Assembly (NCBI GenBank): GCA_945276085.1
Contig: CALYPO010000001.1
Span: forward strand, 1-64,000
Reading direction: 5' to 3'
Origin: an uncultured Gilliamella sp.
Lineage (GTDB): Bacteria; Pseudomonadota; Gammaproteobacteria; Enterobacterales; Orbaceae
DNA: 64,000 nucleotides
In this document: positions 1 to 9,686 of the stretch, in pieces
How positions within the stretch are numbered: the stretch's first letter is position 1
Layout of the letters: each line of letters begins with the position of its first letter
Made by a program: the position numbers and the translations under genes
The notes under the pieces: generated by a model
Databases searched by the model: none
What the model saw: the letters and a program-made list of their open reading frames with translations, nothing else
Told to the model about the DNA's origin: nothing

Positions 1-1168
1 GGTAAATTAAACCAACACCTAACACATCTTTAGTACCTGGTTTGTTTTCATGACGACCACGTTGTTCTTTGGTGTTTTCCCAAGCACCAGCATCTTTGCG
101 GTCAAGTAAATTGAATTTATATTCAACAATTGCACTAAAGTTTTTATTTAAATCGTAAGTTGCACCTACAGATACATATTTAACTAAAGGCGAATTTTCT
201 GAACCGTAACGAACATCATGATCTTCTGCATCATGGAACGAGTCTATTTTACCTTTGTGTTGTACATATGCTAAAGAAGGAGTTAAACGACCTACTTCTA
301 AATCAAAGCCATACTGAGCAACTAACTCAATACCTTTGACTTTTGCATTAGTATTACCTAGAGTTACAAACTCTTCTACATCATCGTCATAACCTATAAC
401 AGAACGATTTTTTAATTTACTTTGGAAATAGTTAGCGGCTAAATATAGATTATAGTTATCATATTTTAGACCAGCAGTCCAAGTATTATGGCGTTTATTA
501 CTTGAACTTGTTTGTGCATAACCGGCACCAGCAGTTAAACCAGTATCAAAAATACGCCATTGAGCATTTGCACCAAAAGCTTCTTTAGAATTTCCATTAT
601 ATTTATCGTGAACATTACCTACATATTTATTATCTTTAGTAGCATCGCCATTATCAGCATATTGTAATGCAAAACTAACATCATCAGTTAAACCGAAGAA
701 GTTATTATTACGATAAGTTGCAACCGCTTTAGTACGGCTAGAAAGCACATGCCATGCGTTGTTTGCAGCATCACCACCAAATTGTGGTAATACGTCAGTA
801 TAAGCTGTGATTGCTTTTAACACACCGTCATTACGACCATAATCGAATGAACCAAAATCACCAAAGTTTAAACCAGCAAAAGCATAACGCACTTCATTAT
901 CTGAATTTTTACCGGCATCTGCTTGGTATTCCCAACGACCATAACCTGTTACGCTGTCAGTAATTTGAGTTTGACCAGACATACCTAAACGAGCAGAAGT
1001 ATCATCACCTTCACCAACTTGTGCACGATCAGTGATATTGTTAGCTGCTTTTACACGACCATAAAAGTCAACTTTATTACCATCTTTATTCCATACTTCG
1101 ATAGATGCATTTGCGCCAGCTGCAACTAAAAGTGCAGGAATAGCGATTGCTAATAGATTACGTTTCAT
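1..1168 (-). CDS. Outer-membrane general porin (OmpF/OmpC/PhoE type), 3' end cut by window edge
   Basis: Trimeric beta-barrel porin for passive diffusion of small hydrophilic solutes across the outer membrane. Reading back from the ATG at 1168 gives a signal peptide (MKRNLLAIAIPALLVAAGANA) followed by a typical enterobacterial porin start, IEVWNKDGNKVDFYGRV. Later segments include the YGRWEYQ, AFAGLNFGDFGSFDYGRN and LGVGLIY strands. The open frame gives 389 codons and stops at a Tyr codon; the usual last residues (Gln-Phe) and the stop codon lie just outside the window. It is upstream of asnS on the same strand, matching the E. coli ompF-asnS-pncB-pepN order, so an ompF ortholog is likely, but paralogs cannot be separated here. 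Confidence 0.93.
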   Translation of the reverse strand, partial: MKRNLLAIAIPALLVAAGANASIEVWNKDGNKVDFYGRVKAANNITDRAQVGEGDDTSARLGMSGQTQITDSVTGYGRWEYQADAGKNSDNEVRYAFAGLNFGDFGSFDYGRNDGVLKAITAYTDVLPQFGGDAANNAWHVLSSRTKAVATYRNNNFFGLTDDVSFALQYADNGDATKDNKYVGNVHDKYNGNSKEAFGANAQWRIFDTGLTAGAGYAQTSSSNKRHNTWTAGLKYDNYNLYLAANYFQSKLKNRSVIGYDDDVEEFVTLGNTNAKVKGIELVAQYGFDLEVGRLTPSLAYVQHKGKIDSFHDAEDHDVRYGSENSPLVKYVSVGATYDLNKNFSAIVEYKFNLLDRKDAGAWENTKEQRGRHENKPGTKDVLGVGLIY

Positions 1169-1460
1169 TTTTTACCCTCACGGTTATTTTAATATTGACA
1201 CTATCCATTAAGTCATGTGTCATTTGTACAAAAATCATTCATCCAAAAACAATAGTACTTCTATTATTTTTATCTACTTTTTACAGTACCGTAAATTATG
1301 TATAAATTTTTTTTAAAATCAAGAGAACTTTTTAGTAAATAAGATGTCTAACCTTAAAATTACACCTGTTTGATTATTTTTTAATCATTATTTCAATAAA
1401 ATCTATACAAATCGTTTTTTTAATAAACCTAGTAAGCGAATGGTTTACAATTTAATCATA
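1169..1460. promoter_or_regulatory. Porin upstream region, AT-rich, no gene
   Basis: About 290 bases between the asnS stop and the porin ATG. They hold homopolymer-rich AT sequence expected to carry the porin promoter and regulator (OmpR-like) sites. I see no convincing ORF, no perfect dyad and no clear asnS terminator hairpin. Confidence 0.4.
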
Positions 1461-2864
1461 TTAAAAATTTGCATTGCGTGGTGTTCTTGGAAAAGGAATA
1501 ACATCACGCACATTTTGTACACCAGTAACATATACAATTAAACGCTCAAAACCGAGACCGAATCCTGAGTGAGGTACAGTACCATAGCGGCGCAAATCAC
1601 GATACCACCAATAATCTTCTTTTTTAAGTCCCATTTCATCCATACGTTTATCTAACATATCTAAGCGTTCTTCACGTTGTGAACCACCAATAATTTCACC
1701 AATACCTGGTGCTAATACGTCCATAGCAGCAACGGTCTTACCATCATCATTCATACGCATATAAAACGCTTTAATATCTTTTGGATAATTTTTAACTACC
1801 ACAGGTGCTTTGAAGTGTTGTTCAGCTAAATAGCGTTCATGCTCAGAAGCTAAATCAATTCCCCAGCTTACTGGATTTTCGAATTTAGCATCACAATTTT
1901 GTAAAATAGTAATGGCATCAGTATAGTCAACTTGTGCAAAATCTGCGTTGATAAAGCTTTCTAAACGATTAATCGCATCTTTATCGATATGCTGGGCAAA
2001 AAATTTCATATCATCGGCACGTTTTTCAAGTACGGTTTTAAAAACATACTTCAACATATCTTCGGCAAGTTTGGCGTTATCATCAAGATCTGCAAAAGCA
2101 ACTTCTGGCTCCATCATCCAAAACTCAGCTAAATGACGGGTTGTATTTGAATTTTCTGCTCTAAAAGTAGGACCAAAAGTGTAAACTTTAGACAAGGCAC
2201 AAGCATAAGTTTCAGCATTGAGCTGCCCTGAAACCGTTAAGAAAGCCTCTTTACCAAAAAAATCTTTATCAAAATCAATGTTACCTTTGTCAGTTTTTGG
2301 TAGATTTAACAGATCCAGTGTCGAAACTCGAAACATTTCGCCCGCACCTTCAGTATCTGATGCGGTAATGATTGGTGTAGAAAGCCAAAAAAAGCCTCGC
2401 TCATCAAAAAACTGATGAATAGCTTGAGCAAGCGTATGACGAACGCGTGTAATCGCTCCAACAATATTGGTTCTAGCTCTTAAGTGAGCAACTTCACGTA
2501 AATACTCAATTGAGTGACGTTTAGCCGCCATAGGATAAGTTTCTGGATCATCAACAAAGCCATAAATTTCAACTTGTGTTGCTTGCAATTCATATTGCTG
2601 ACCTTGCCCTGGAGATTCAACAACAGTACCTGTGACTTTGACTGAGCAGCCCGCAGTTAAACGCAAAATATCTTGTTCATAATTCGGTAGATCTTTTTCA
2701 ATTACCGCTTGGATTGGGTCAAAACATGAACCATCATATACAGCGAGGAACGAAATACCAGCTTTTGAATCACGTCGGGTCCTAACCCAACCTTGAACTG
2801 AAATAGTGCTTCCAACAGCTATCTTGCCTTGTAACACATCAACAATAGGTGCAACTGAAATCAT
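1461..2864 (-). CDS. asnS: Asparaginyl-tRNA synthetase
   Basis: Class IIb aminoacyl-tRNA synthetase that charges tRNA-Asn with asparagine in the cytoplasm. The 467-residue length is the usual one. An N-terminal OB-fold anticodon-binding domain (about residues 15-105) is followed by the catalytic core, with class II motif 2 FRAEN at about 234-238 and motif 3 GLGFERL at about 436-442. The C-terminus ([10 protein letters not shown]) is the conserved family ending. It lies between the porin and pncB as in E. coli. Essential housekeeping gene; identification is secure. Confidence 0.97.
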   Translation of the reverse strand: MISVAPIVDVLQGKIAVGSTISVQGWVRTRRDSKAGISFLAVYDGSCFDPIQAVIEKDLPNYEQDILRLTAGCSVKVTGTVVESPGQGQQYELQATQVEIYGFVDDPETYPMAAKRHSIEYLREVAHLRARTNIVGAITRVRHTLAQAIHQFFDERGFFWLSTPIITASDTEGAGEMFRVSTLDLLNLPKTDKGNIDFDKDFFGKEAFLTVSGQLNAETYACALSKVYTFGPTFRAENSNTTRHLAEFWMMEPEVAFADLDDNAKLAEDMLKYVFKTVLEKRADDMKFFAQHIDKDAINRLESFINADFAQVDYTDAITILQNCDAKFENPVSWGIDLASEHERYLAEQHFKAPVVVKNYPKDIKAFYMRMNDDGKTVAAMDVLAPGIGEIIGGSQREERLDMLDKRMDEMGLKKEDYWWYRDLRRYGTVPHSGFGLGFERLIVYVTGVQNVRDVIPFPRTPRNANF

Positions 2865-3031
2865 TTTAATTATCCATCTCTATAGTAGTTTATCAAATAA
2901 TATTTAAGTATCTCAGGATGATTTACCTTGAAATTACAGCCATCGTGTAATCAAGCAATATTAAGCAAATATCATCCTTAATACTCATGTTGATTTTGTC
3001 ATATTAATAACATTTAAAGCATCAATTATTA

Positions 3032-4225
3032 TTAATGTTTGACACTAAATGTACGCTTTAACTCATCGATAAAAGCTAAATCTTGCGATATCGTTTTACC
3101 TGGACTATCAGATAACTTAGCAACCGATTGGTTATTACATTCGGTTAATTTTAAGACAATATTTAACGCTTTAGTATTTACATCGTTTGATGGAATATCA
3201 CACGCTAAAAAACCACCTACACCAAACGATAGTTGTACTCGATGATTAAAGTGTTTATAAATATTGAGCGCTTTATCAAAATTTAAACTATCAGAAAAGA
3301 CTAATAGTTTCGTTTTAGGATCAATGCCTAATGCTTGATAATGGCTGATCGCTTTTTCGCCCCATTCGATGGGATCACCCGAATCATGACGAAGCCCTTG
3401 ATAATGAGAGGCAAAATAATAATCAAAATCCCGTAAAAAGGCATCCATCGTAATACAATCAGTTAACGCAACACCTAAATCTTGTGGGTATTCGTCTAAC
3501 CACACTTGCAAAGCCGTTTTTTGGCAATCTTGTAAGTTTGAACTTAAGCGTTGATGTGCTTGAAACCATTCATGAGCCTGAGTACCAACCGGTGTTAATC
3601 CTAAACGATAAGCCAATAAATAATTACTAGTACTATGAAAGTTATCAAAGTGTGATTTTAGATAACTCACAACAGCTTCTTGTACAGCAAAGGAATAACG
3701 CCTACGGGTACCAAAATCCATTAAATTAAAACCGGACATATCAATATTGGCTGTTTGATCTGCAAACTTTGCCAATTTTTGCTTGAGTCGGTTTAATGCT
3801 TCCGGTACTCCAATATTTGGTGAGCGATCTTTATGTACTATTTCACTAATTACAGCTAATAACGGCACTTCCCATAAAATAACATCTAACCATTTTCCTT
3901 CAATGCGAATGACTAACACCCCATCTTCATTACATATCGTCAATAAATGGCTATCAAAGCGCCAATTTTTAAGCCAATTTAAATAATCAGTTTTAAAAAA
4001 AGAGATGCCCGACAAATAAGTAAACTCATCATCAGAAAGTGCTAGCGATTCCATTAATTTAACTTGATGCCTAATTTCATCAGCATATTTTCCTAATAAA
4101 TCATCACTTCGACAACGGAACTCGGCAACAACAGTAACATCAGGGTAACGATGAAAAACGGCTTGCTGCATATGCAACTTATAAGCATCAGTATCTAAAA
4201 TTGATGTAATTATAGCTGGTAACAT
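3032..4225 (-). CDS. pncB: Nicotinate phosphoribosyltransferase
   Basis: Converts nicotinate and PRPP, with ATP hydrolysis, to nicotinate mononucleotide in the Preiss-Handler NAD salvage pathway. The 397-residue protein shows the family landmarks [14 protein letters not shown] near the N-terminus, LMDFGTRRR at about 168-176, GTQAHEWF at about 214-221 and GLRHDSGDP near the active site. The His in GTQAHEW corresponds to the residue that is transiently phosphorylated in the Salmonella enzyme. It is divergent from pepN across a 158-bp spacer, as in E. coli. Confidence 0.96.
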   Translation of the reverse strand: MLPAIITSILDTDAYKLHMQQAVFHRYPDVTVVAEFRCRSDDLLGKYADEIRHQVKLMESLALSDDEFTYLSGISFFKTDYLNWLKNWRFDSHLLTICNEDGVLVIRIEGKWLDVILWEVPLLAVISEIVHKDRSPNIGVPEALNRLKQKLAKFADQTANIDMSGFNLMDFGTRRRYSFAVQEAVVSYLKSHFDNFHSTSNYLLAYRLGLTPVGTQAHEWFQAHQRLSSNLQDCQKTALQVWLDEYPQDLGVALTDCITMDAFLRDFDYYFASHYQGLRHDSGDPIEWGEKAISHYQALGIDPKTKLLVFSDSLNFDKALNIYKHFNHRVQLSFGVGGFLACDIPSNDVNTKALNIVLKLTECNNQSVAKLSDSPGKTISQDLAFIDELKRTFSVKH

Positions 4226-4326
4226 GTGAACTTATTGTTAATACTCTAAATGAAATTCTCAAGATTATAGCAGAATAATAATGAAGATATAGCTTAATTA
4301 TCTAAGTCAGATTATTTTTAATCAGC

Positions 4327-4332
4327 TATAAT
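4327..4332 (+). promoter_or_regulatory. Putative -10 box for pepN
   Basis: A perfect TATAAT lies 51 bases upstream of the pepN ATG in the pncB/pepN divergent spacer. The -35 element at 17-bp spacing is poor, so this is a moderate sigma-70 prediction only. Confidence 0.4.
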
Positions 4333-4383
4333 AAAAACAATACAGCTAACAAATTAAGCAAATACGAAAAGGTCTTAATAACA

Positions 4384-7017
4384 ATGAATAGCCAAACACT
4401 TGAATTACAACCTACAGCTAAACATCGCTTAGATTATAAAACACCCGACTTTACAATTACTGACATCGACCTCGATTTTGATTTAGCGGCAGAAATAACA
4501 ACAGTTATCGCCCGTAGTCATGTTATCAAAAAAAATCTTCACGCTGACAATTTAATTTTAGACGGTGAAGAACTTAAATTGGTTTCAGTAAATATTGATG
4601 AACAACCTTGGAGTGATTATCAAATCACAAAAACCGGATTAATCATTAAAAATGTCCCATCTGAATTTACTTTAACCATCGTCAACGAAATCAAACCAAT
4701 TGATAATACTGCGCTTGAAGGACTATATGTTTCAGGGGAAGCACTTTGTACACAATGTGAAGCTGAAGGATTTCGCCACATTACTTACTATTTAGATAGA
4801 CCCGATGTGTTAGCCAGATTTTCAACTCGAATTACGGCCAATAAAAAACAATATCCTTATTTACTTTCTAATGGTAATCGCATTGCTCAAGGTGAACTTG
4901 ACAACGATCGTCATTGGGTACAGTGGCAAGACCCGTTTCCAAAACCGGCTTATCTATTTGCCTTAGTTGCAGGTGATTTTGATATTTTAAAAGATCATTT
5001 TATCACCCAATCAAAACGTAACGTTGAACTAGAAATTTATGTCGATAAAGGTAATTTAGATCGTGCAAAATGGGCCATGACCAGCTTAAAAAATGCGATG
5101 CGCTGGGACGAAACCCGTTTTGGCTTAGAATATGACTTAGATATTTTTATGATTGTTGCCGTCGATTTTTTCAACATGGGCGCAATGGAAAACAAAGGGC
5201 TTAATATTTTCAATTCAAAATATGTACTAGCTAAACCCGAAACAGCCACTGATGATGATTACTTAGGAATTGAAGGCGTTATTGGTCACGAATATTTTCA
5301 TAATTGGACAGGCAACCGTGTTACCTGTCGGGATTGGTTTCAACTCAGTTTGAAAGAAGGTTTAACAGTTTTTCGTGATCAAGAATTTAGTTCTGATATG
5401 GGATCAAGAGCGGTTAAGCGAATCAATGATGTTAAAATTATGCGCACAGTACAATTTGCTGAAGATGCAAGCCCTATGTCTCACCCTATTCGTCCTGAAC
5501 AAGTTATTGAAATGAATAATTTCTATACTGTTACCGTTTATGAAAAAGGGGCAGAAGTTATTCGTATGATGCATACACTATTAGGTGAAGAAAAATTCCA
5601 AGCTGGCATGAAGCTTTATTTCAAACGTCACGATGGCAGTGCGGCTACCTGCGATGATTTTGTTGCAGCAATGCAAGATGCCTCAGGCATTGATTTAACC
5701 CAATTTAAATTATGGTATAGTCAATCAGGTACCCCTGAGCTCATCGTTACTGATAGTTATGATAAAACAAGTCAACGCTATACTTTAACGATTGAGCAAC
5801 ATACACCTGCAACCCAAGATCAACAGCAAAAACAAGCGTTACATATCCCAGTTGATATTGAACTGTATCGACGCAATGGTGATGTCATTGCGTTGCAATC
5901 ACAAGGTAAATCGATTAACCATGTATTAAATCTTACCCAGACTAAACAGCAATTTGTTTTTGATCATATAGATGAAAAACCGATTATTTCATTGTTACGT
6001 GATTTTTCAGCACCGGTTAAATTAACATATCATTATCAAGATGATGAACTCATTTTCTTAATGCAACATGCAACCAATGCATTTAGTCGCTACGATGCCG
6101 CACAGATGCTTTTAGCAAAATATATACGTAGTAATGTTGATAATTACCAACATAAAAAGGATCTAACCTTACCGCAAACAGTGTTAGATGCTTTTAGAGC
6201 AGTGTTATTATCAGAATCAACCGATCCTGCTCTTATCGCCCAAATATTAACTTTACCTTCAGAAAATGAAATAGCTAATCTTTTTGCTGTTGTTGATCCA
6301 ATGGCCATTTATCAAGTGCGCCACTTTCTATTAACCTGTTTTGCAAATGAACTTTATGATGAATTACAGGCGGTTTATCAACATAATAAAACAACACAAT
6401 ATCAAATTATTCATGCTGATATTGCAAAACGCTCATTAAAAAATGCGTGTTTAACACTACTTGCTTACGCTGATGATAAGTCACAAGTAACACATCTAGT
6501 TAGCCAGCAATATTATCATGCAGATAACATGACTGATGCATTTGCTGCATTAACAACGGCTGTTAAAGCTCAACTTAATTGCCAAAAAGATCTACTAATC
6601 GATTTTGATAATAAATGGCATCAAGATGGACTCGTGATGGATAAGTGGTTAGCTTTAAATGCCACAAGCCCTGATAAGCAAGTACTAGCAACGGTGAAAA
6701 AACTATTAAATCACCGTTCATTTTCGCTAACTAACCCAAATCGCATTCGCTCTTTAATCGGTGCATTTGTCAATAACAATCCTGTCGCCTTCCATGCACA
6801 AGATGGCAGTGGTTATCAATTTTTAGTCGAAATTTTGACAGAATTAAATCAGAAAAATCCTCAAGTTGCAGCACGTTTAATCGATCCACTTATTCGTTTA
6901 AAACGTTATGATGAAAAACGACAAGAGCAAATGCGACAAGCGCTTAATGCATTACTAAAAATAGAACATCTATCTAAAGATCTCTATGAAAAAATCAGTA
7001 AAGCATTAGCCGCTTAA
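4384..7017 (+). CDS. pepN: Aminopeptidase N (M1 family)
   Basis: Zinc aminopeptidase that removes N-terminal residues from peptides in the cytoplasm during protein turnover. The 877-residue length is typical of the gammaproteobacterial PepN. The GAMEN exopeptidase motif is at about 266-270 and the zinc site HEYFHNW at about 302-308, with the third ligand Glu in SLKEGLTV about 20 residues further on. The C-terminal helical domain is complete. It is monocistronic, followed by a strong hairpin at 7025-7057. Confidence 0.97.
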   Translation: MNSQTLELQPTAKHRLDYKTPDFTITDIDLDFDLAAEITTVIARSHVIKKNLHADNLILDGEELKLVSVNIDEQPWSDYQITKTGLIIKNVPSEFTLTIVNEIKPIDNTALEGLYVSGEALCTQCEAEGFRHITYYLDRPDVLARFSTRITANKKQYPYLLSNGNRIAQGELDNDRHWVQWQDPFPKPAYLFALVAGDFDILKDHFITQSKRNVELEIYVDKGNLDRAKWAMTSLKNAMRWDETRFGLEYDLDIFMIVAVDFFNMGAMENKGLNIFNSKYVLAKPETATDDDYLGIEGVIGHEYFHNWTGNRVTCRDWFQLSLKEGLTVFRDQEFSSDMGSRAVKRINDVKIMRTVQFAEDASPMSHPIRPEQVIEMNNFYTVTVYEKGAEVIRMMHTLLGEEKFQAGMKLYFKRHDGSAATCDDFVAAMQDASGIDLTQFKLWYSQSGTPELIVTDSYDKTSQRYTLTIEQHTPATQDQQQKQALHIPVDIELYRRNGDVIALQSQGKSINHVLNLTQTKQQFVFDHIDEKPIISLLRDFSAPVKLTYHYQDDELIFLMQHATNAFSRYDAAQMLLAKYIRSNVDNYQHKKDLTLPQTVLDAFRAVLLSESTDPALIAQILTLPSENEIANLFAVVDPMAIYQVRHFLLTCFANELYDELQAVYQHNKTTQYQIIHADIAKRSLKNACLTLLAYADDKSQVTHLVSQQYYHADNMTDAFAALTTAVKAQLNCQKDLLIDFDNKWHQDGLVMDKWLALNATSPDKQVLATVKKLLNHRSFSLTNPNRIRSLIGAFVNNNPVAFHAQDGSGYQFLVEILTELNQKNPQVAARLIDPLIRLKRYDEKRQEQMRQALNALLKIEHLSKDLYEKISKALAA

Positions 7018-7024
7018 ATGATCA

Positions 7025-7057
7025 TTATCATCCTATTAATCATTAATAGGATGATAA
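7025..7057 (+). terminator. Long perfect hairpin after pepN
   Basis: A 16-base arm (TTATCATCCTATTAAT) is followed by one base and its perfect reverse complement. It starts 8 bases after the pepN stop. There is no immediate U-tract, so it may be an mRNA 3'-end stabiliser or a weak terminator rather than a classical intrinsic terminator. Confidence 0.5.
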
Positions 7058-7137
7058 CTTGTAATAATTAGCGCTGTTTTTTTCAAAAAAAGTATTTAGC
7101 TTAAACTTGTTCACAACATTTTTTTAGAGTTTTTAAT

Positions 7138-7470
7138 ATGATACCTATAAAATCCATCACCGCTATTGAGCTTGCTCAAAAACTAAAACAACAACACAAA
7201 CTGGTTTTACTTGACGTGCGCGAACCTAGCGAAGTCAATTTCTGCAAAATTGAGGATGCAATGCACATTCCAATGAATCTGATCCCGCTTTATTTAGATA
7301 AAATCCCCGATGAAATTGATATTGTAATTTATTGTCATCATGGCGTAAGAAGTTTAAATGTCGCAAATTATTTGGCTGAAAATGGCTTCGATACTGATTA
7401 TCTCTATAATTTGACTGGAGGTATAGATGCTTGGGCATTAATGGTTGACAAAAACATGCCAAGATATTAA
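7138..7470 (+). CDS. Single-domain rhodanese-like protein
   Basis: The 110-residue protein is one rhodanese domain. The conserved LLDVREPSE is at about 24-32, and the active-site loop CHHGVRS starts at Cys66, the residue that would carry a persulfide. Small rhodaneses of this kind move sulfane sulfur or act in stress responses; the physiological acceptor cannot be read from sequence. It stands alone between pepN and the convergent metQ. There is no signal peptide, so it is cytoplasmic. The closest familiar family is the GlpE/YgaP-like group, but no symbol is assigned. Confidence 0.85.
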   Translation: MIPIKSITAIELAQKLKQQHKLVLLDVREPSEVNFCKIEDAMHIPMNLIPLYLDKIPDEIDIVIYCHHGVRSLNVANYLAENGFDTDYLYNLTGGIDAWALMVDKNMPRY

Positions 7471-7498
7471 CAAGCTCGTAACAAACTGAGCTTGTTAA
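7467..7498. terminator. Hairpin between convergent rhodanese gene and metQ
   Basis: TTAACAAGCTC, a 10-base loop, then GAGCTTGTTAA: a perfect 11-bp stem that overlaps the rhodanese stop codon. It lies between two convergent genes and may serve both strands, although neither side has a long T-run. Confidence 0.5.
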
Positions 7499-7512
7499 AA
7501 TAAGCGATTAAA

Positions 7513-8355
7513 CTACTCTTGTGGCATCACCCAATAACCATTTTGGTTGTGCGCTTGCATATAATCTTTAAACTGTTGAGATTGATAAATACGTTTCACA
7601 TCTTGGGCCCATTGACTATTTTCATTGCCCGCATTAACGACCACCATAATTTCTAAATCTGGAATTATCGTTTCTAACAGTAATGCTTTATTCGGATCAA
7701 TATTCGCTGAGTAAACAATGCTACCAGGAATAACGGCAAAATCTAAATCATTCATCACGCGAGGAATATTAGCCGAATCCATCTCAATAATAGTAATGCC
7801 GGCAATATTTTGCTCGATATCATTTTTACTTACAATAATAGGATTGGTATTCGGTTTTAACTTTATCCAACCGGCTTTTTCAAGCAAATTATACGAACGG
7901 GCAGCATTAGATGCATCTTGTGGAATAGCAACTTTCGCGCCTTTAAACACTTGCTGTAACGAATTATATTTATTTGAAAATATCGCAGCGGGTACAGATG
8001 GTACATGTACAACGGGTTTCAAGTTGGCCTTACGCTGAGTATTAAACACATTCATATAAGCGGTGTGCTGTGCCACGGTCAAATCAATACTGCCCTCACT
8101 TAAAGCGACATCTGACTCAAGTAAATGTGGAAAGCTCACTAATTTCACCTTATAACCTTCAGACTCAAGTATGGGTTTCACCGCGTCTTTAAATAATTCA
8201 TTATAAGGCCCGGGTGATACTCCCATACTAATCTCTTTTTTAGTTTGATTATTGGCTTGCTTTGAAGAATTATCACAAGCTGTTAGTAAAAATAGAAAAC
8301 TTAATATCGATAAAACCAAAATATTTTTATGCAATTTTGTAAAACGATGCTTCAT
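7513..8355 (-). CDS. metQ: Methionine ABC transporter substrate-binding lipoprotein MetQ
   Basis: Periplasmic binding lipoprotein of the MetNIQ importer (NlpA family). From the ATG at 8355 the protein is 280 residues with a lipoprotein signal, lipobox LLTAC and Cys at about residue 27. The start is chosen because GGGGA sits 8 bases upstream; a TTG five codons earlier (8370) would destroy this spacing. The family motif MGVSPGPYNELF follows the signal region. The gene is divergent from the M20 hydrolase-metN-metI operon rather than joined to metNI as in E. coli, so the three transporter parts share one spacer but not one transcript. Confidence 0.9.
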   Translation of the reverse strand: MKHRFTKLHKNILVLSILSFLFLLTACDNSSKQANNQTKKEISMGVSPGPYNELFKDAVKPILESEGYKVKLVSFPHLLESDVALSEGSIDLTVAQHTAYMNVFNTQRKANLKPVVHVPSVPAAIFSNKYNSLQQVFKGAKVAIPQDASNAARSYNLLEKAGWIKLKPNTNPIIVSKNDIEQNIAGITIIEMDSANIPRVMNDLDFAVIPGSIVYSANIDPNKALLLETIIPDLEIMVVVNAGNENSQWAQDVKRIYQSQQFKDYMQAHNQNGYWVMPQE

Positions 8356-8416
8356 ATTAACTATCCCCAATAAGCTATAAACTTAACCCTACTCTAGCAT
8401 AGAAAAAATAGTTCAT

Positions 8417-8455
8417 TTATTCCAAGTTATTCTATCTTATAACTTTTTGGAATAA
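8417..8455. promoter_or_regulatory. Nested dyad in the metQ / M20-metNI divergent promoter region
   Basis: TTATTCCAA pairs with TTGGAATAA on the outside, and AAGTTAT pairs with ATAACTT inside, all within 39 bases between the divergent metQ and amidohydrolase genes. This looks like an operator that could control both transcripts. It does not resemble the MetJ box (AGACGTCT), which I could not find in this spacer. The regulator is unknown. Confidence 0.45.
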
Positions 8456-8534
8456 GATATAAAAAACGATTATTAGGTTGCTAAATTAAGCTATGCTACG
8501 TTAATACTATCTATAATTATTTGTTGGATATACC

Positions 8535-9686
8535 ATGAGTGAATCAATTGCAGACAGTATTCATCAGCTTTTTAGAAAATTACATCAACATCCTGAGCTT
8601 TCTAATCAAGAGTATGAAACGACCAAAACAATTAGGTATTATTTACAAAAGGCACATATTCGAATTTTAGAGCTTGGTGCAAAAACAGGCGTCATAGCAG
8701 AAATAGGCTCAGGCTCACCAGTGCTCGCATTACGTGCAGATATTGATGCATTACCGATTAATGAACAAACAGCCTGCAATTATAAATCTCAAACGCCCGA
8801 TGTCATGCACGCTTGTGGCCATGATGTACATACGTCGATTCTAATGGGTGCAGCTTACTTGCTTAAACAACACGAACAAGACTTAAAAGGTACGATTCGC
8901 TTATTATTTCAACCCGCAGAAGAAAACTTTAGCGGCGCATTACAATTTATAGATATTGGTGCATTGAAAGGGGTTGATGCAATATTGGGGCTCCATAATA
9001 ACCCCAATTTAACTATCAATCAGATGGCATCACGTGCTGGCCCTTTTTCGGCCAATGTTGATCGCATTGAAATCACAATAAAAGGGGTCGGAGCCCATGC
9101 AGCAAGACCAGAATCGGGAATCGATCCCATTGTGATAGGGGCACAAATTGTTAGTGCCATCCAAACAATCTCTAGCCGAACAATAAGTGGACTTGATGCA
9201 GTTATTGTTAGCATCACAAAATTTCAAGGTGGTAACACTTGGAATGTCATCCCCGAAACAGTAGAAATGGAAGGCACTGTGCGAACTTTAACGCCACAAG
9301 TGAGGGCAAAAGTAAAACAACAACTACAAAGTATTATTGAAAACATCGCGATTGCCATGGGCGCAAAAGCCGAATTAAGATGGTTTGATGGTCCACCATC
9401 TGTCATTAACGATGGCAAATGGGTTGCATTTGCCCAGTCAATCGCTAAGCAAATGGGTTATGAAGTAATCGATTTTAAACCGCAACTAGGTGGAGAAGAT
9501 TTTGCCCACTATCTACATCAAGTACCGGGGGCTTTTATTAATCTCGGTTCACAAAGCCCTTATGCGCTTCATCATCCAAAATTTGAAATCAACATAGACA
9601 TGATAATGCCAGCTGTAAATTATTTATATATACTTGCTAAGCAAGCATTAATTGAATTAGAACACCAATTAACAGGTATTAAATAA
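8535..9686 (+). CDS. M20 family amidohydrolase (N-acyl amino acid / hippurate hydrolase type)
   Basis: Metal-dependent amidohydrolase of the M20D group, which removes acyl groups from N-acyl amino acids. In 383 residues I see the metal-binding LRADIDALP (about 66-74), MHACGHDVHT (91-100, with Cys94, His96 and Asp97), the QPAEE motif with the catalytic Glu at about 129-130, and the LGGEDF ligand motif near the C-terminus. No signal peptide is present. Its stop overlaps the metN start (TAATG), so it is translationally linked to the methionine importer. Inference: it probably deacylates an imported N-acyl methionine or another sulfur amino acid derivative. The exact substrate is not readable. 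Confidence 0.87.
   Translation: MSESIADSIHQLFRKLHQHPELSNQEYETTKTIRYYLQKAHIRILELGAKTGVIAEIGSGSPVLALRADIDALPINEQTACNYKSQTPDVMHACGHDVHTSILMGAAYLLKQHEQDLKGTIRLLFQPAEENFSGALQFIDIGALKGVDAILGLHNNPNLTINQMASRAGPFSANVDRIEITIKGVGAHAARPESGIDPIVIGAQIVSAIQTISSRTISGLDAVIVSITKFQGGNTWNVIPETVEMEGTVRTLTPQVRAKVKQQLQSIIENIAIAMGAKAELRWFDGPPSVINDGKWVAFAQSIAKQMGYEVIDFKPQLGGEDFAHYLHQVPGAFINLGSQSPYALHHPKFEINIDMIMPAVNYLYILAKQALIELEHQLTGIK

Noticed and set aside
1948..2415. Short plus-strand open frames inside asnS
   Set aside because: They are antisense to a fully conserved gene, have no ribosome-binding sites and no recognisable protein features.
8371..8534. MetJ box before metQ or the M20-metNI operon
   Set aside because: No AGACGTCT-like tandem was found; the only convincing met boxes are at metB/metJ.
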